Position numbers and translations under genes: made by a program
Assembly: GCA_964602475.1 (NCBI GenBank)
Contig: CAZRRN010000041.1
Span: 1-24,362, forward strand
Reading direction: 5' to 3'
DNA: 24,362 nucleotides
Source: SZUA-448 sp964602475
GTDB taxonomy: Bacteria > Bacillota > Clostridia > Lachnospirales > Lachnospiraceae
The notes under the pieces: model-generated
The model's database searches: none
What the model was told of the DNA's origin: nothing
What the model saw: the letters and a program-made list of their open reading frames with translations, nothing else
Part shown: in pieces, positions 24,334-24,362 of the stretch
Layout: every line of letters begins with the position of its first letter
Position numbering within the stretch: position 1 is the first letter of the stretch

Positions 24334-24362
24334 CCGGCCGGATACCTGTCCTTTCTCCTGCA
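24306..24362. repeat. 24-bp direct repeat at the window end
   Basis: 24306-24329, the last codons of the gene, recurs exactly at 24339-24362, the final bases of the window. The offset is 33 bases, with the stop codon in between. Confidence 0.95.

Overview
The window reads as chromosomal DNA of a low-to-moderate-GC Firmicute, most likely a clostridium of the Lachnospiraceae type. The reasons are strong AGGAGG-type ribosome binding sites, textbook TTGACA/TATAAT promoters, a tryptophan T-box leader, an MsmX-type ABC ATPase, YitT/DUF2179, DUF2975 with a small HTH protein, DUF4173, and a PurF paralogue of the MGG-start type. The family assignments rest on motif recognition without database searches. 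There are no phage, transposase, CRISPR, rRNA or tRNA genes. Two 100-base N runs (3684-3783 and 21847-21946) both fall inside coding tandem repeats.

Left part (1-4818, all minus strand): msmX with its own terminator, then a four-gene envelope operon transcribed leftward. It encodes a membrane-anchored pseudokinase with a 12-residue-repeat stalk, a degenerate LytR-CpsA-Psr-like membrane protein, a small exported protein, and a YitT-type membrane protein. A 412-base divergent intergenic region (4819-5230) separates it from a plus-strand membrane/regulatory set: a DUF2975 protein, a YozG-like HTH regulator, a DUF4173 membrane protein and a membrane-tethered S41 peptidase (5231-9242). This set ends at a strong bidirectional terminator.

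Middle (9359-16992, minus strand): carB lies downstream of a purF-like gene whose glutaminase nucleophile cysteine is replaced by glycine. No carA is present. The 181-base purF-carB spacer contains three hairpins between two 37-base direct repeats, and each repeat carries a Shine-Dalgarno site. Upstream, a sugar-type operon encodes a zinc alcohol/polyol dehydrogenase, an aldo/keto reductase and a FucU-type mutarotase. An AraC-family regulator is transcribed divergently from it, and that gene's ribosome-binding region is also duplicated around a small hairpin.

Right part (18107-24362): a Trp-specific T-box leader controls a lone TrpB2-type gene. Next come a D-Ala-D-Ala carboxypeptidase, a minus-strand membrane/coiled-coil protein with acidic 20-residue repeats (split in frame by the second N gap), and a membrane-anchored extracytoplasmic beta-rich protein that ends at the window edge, where its 3' end is duplicated.

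Recurring themes are degenerate catalytic domains (pseudokinase, LCP-like, PurF-like), coding tandem repeats likely to vary in copy number, and short direct duplications at gene edges, two of which duplicate translation-start regions around hairpins.
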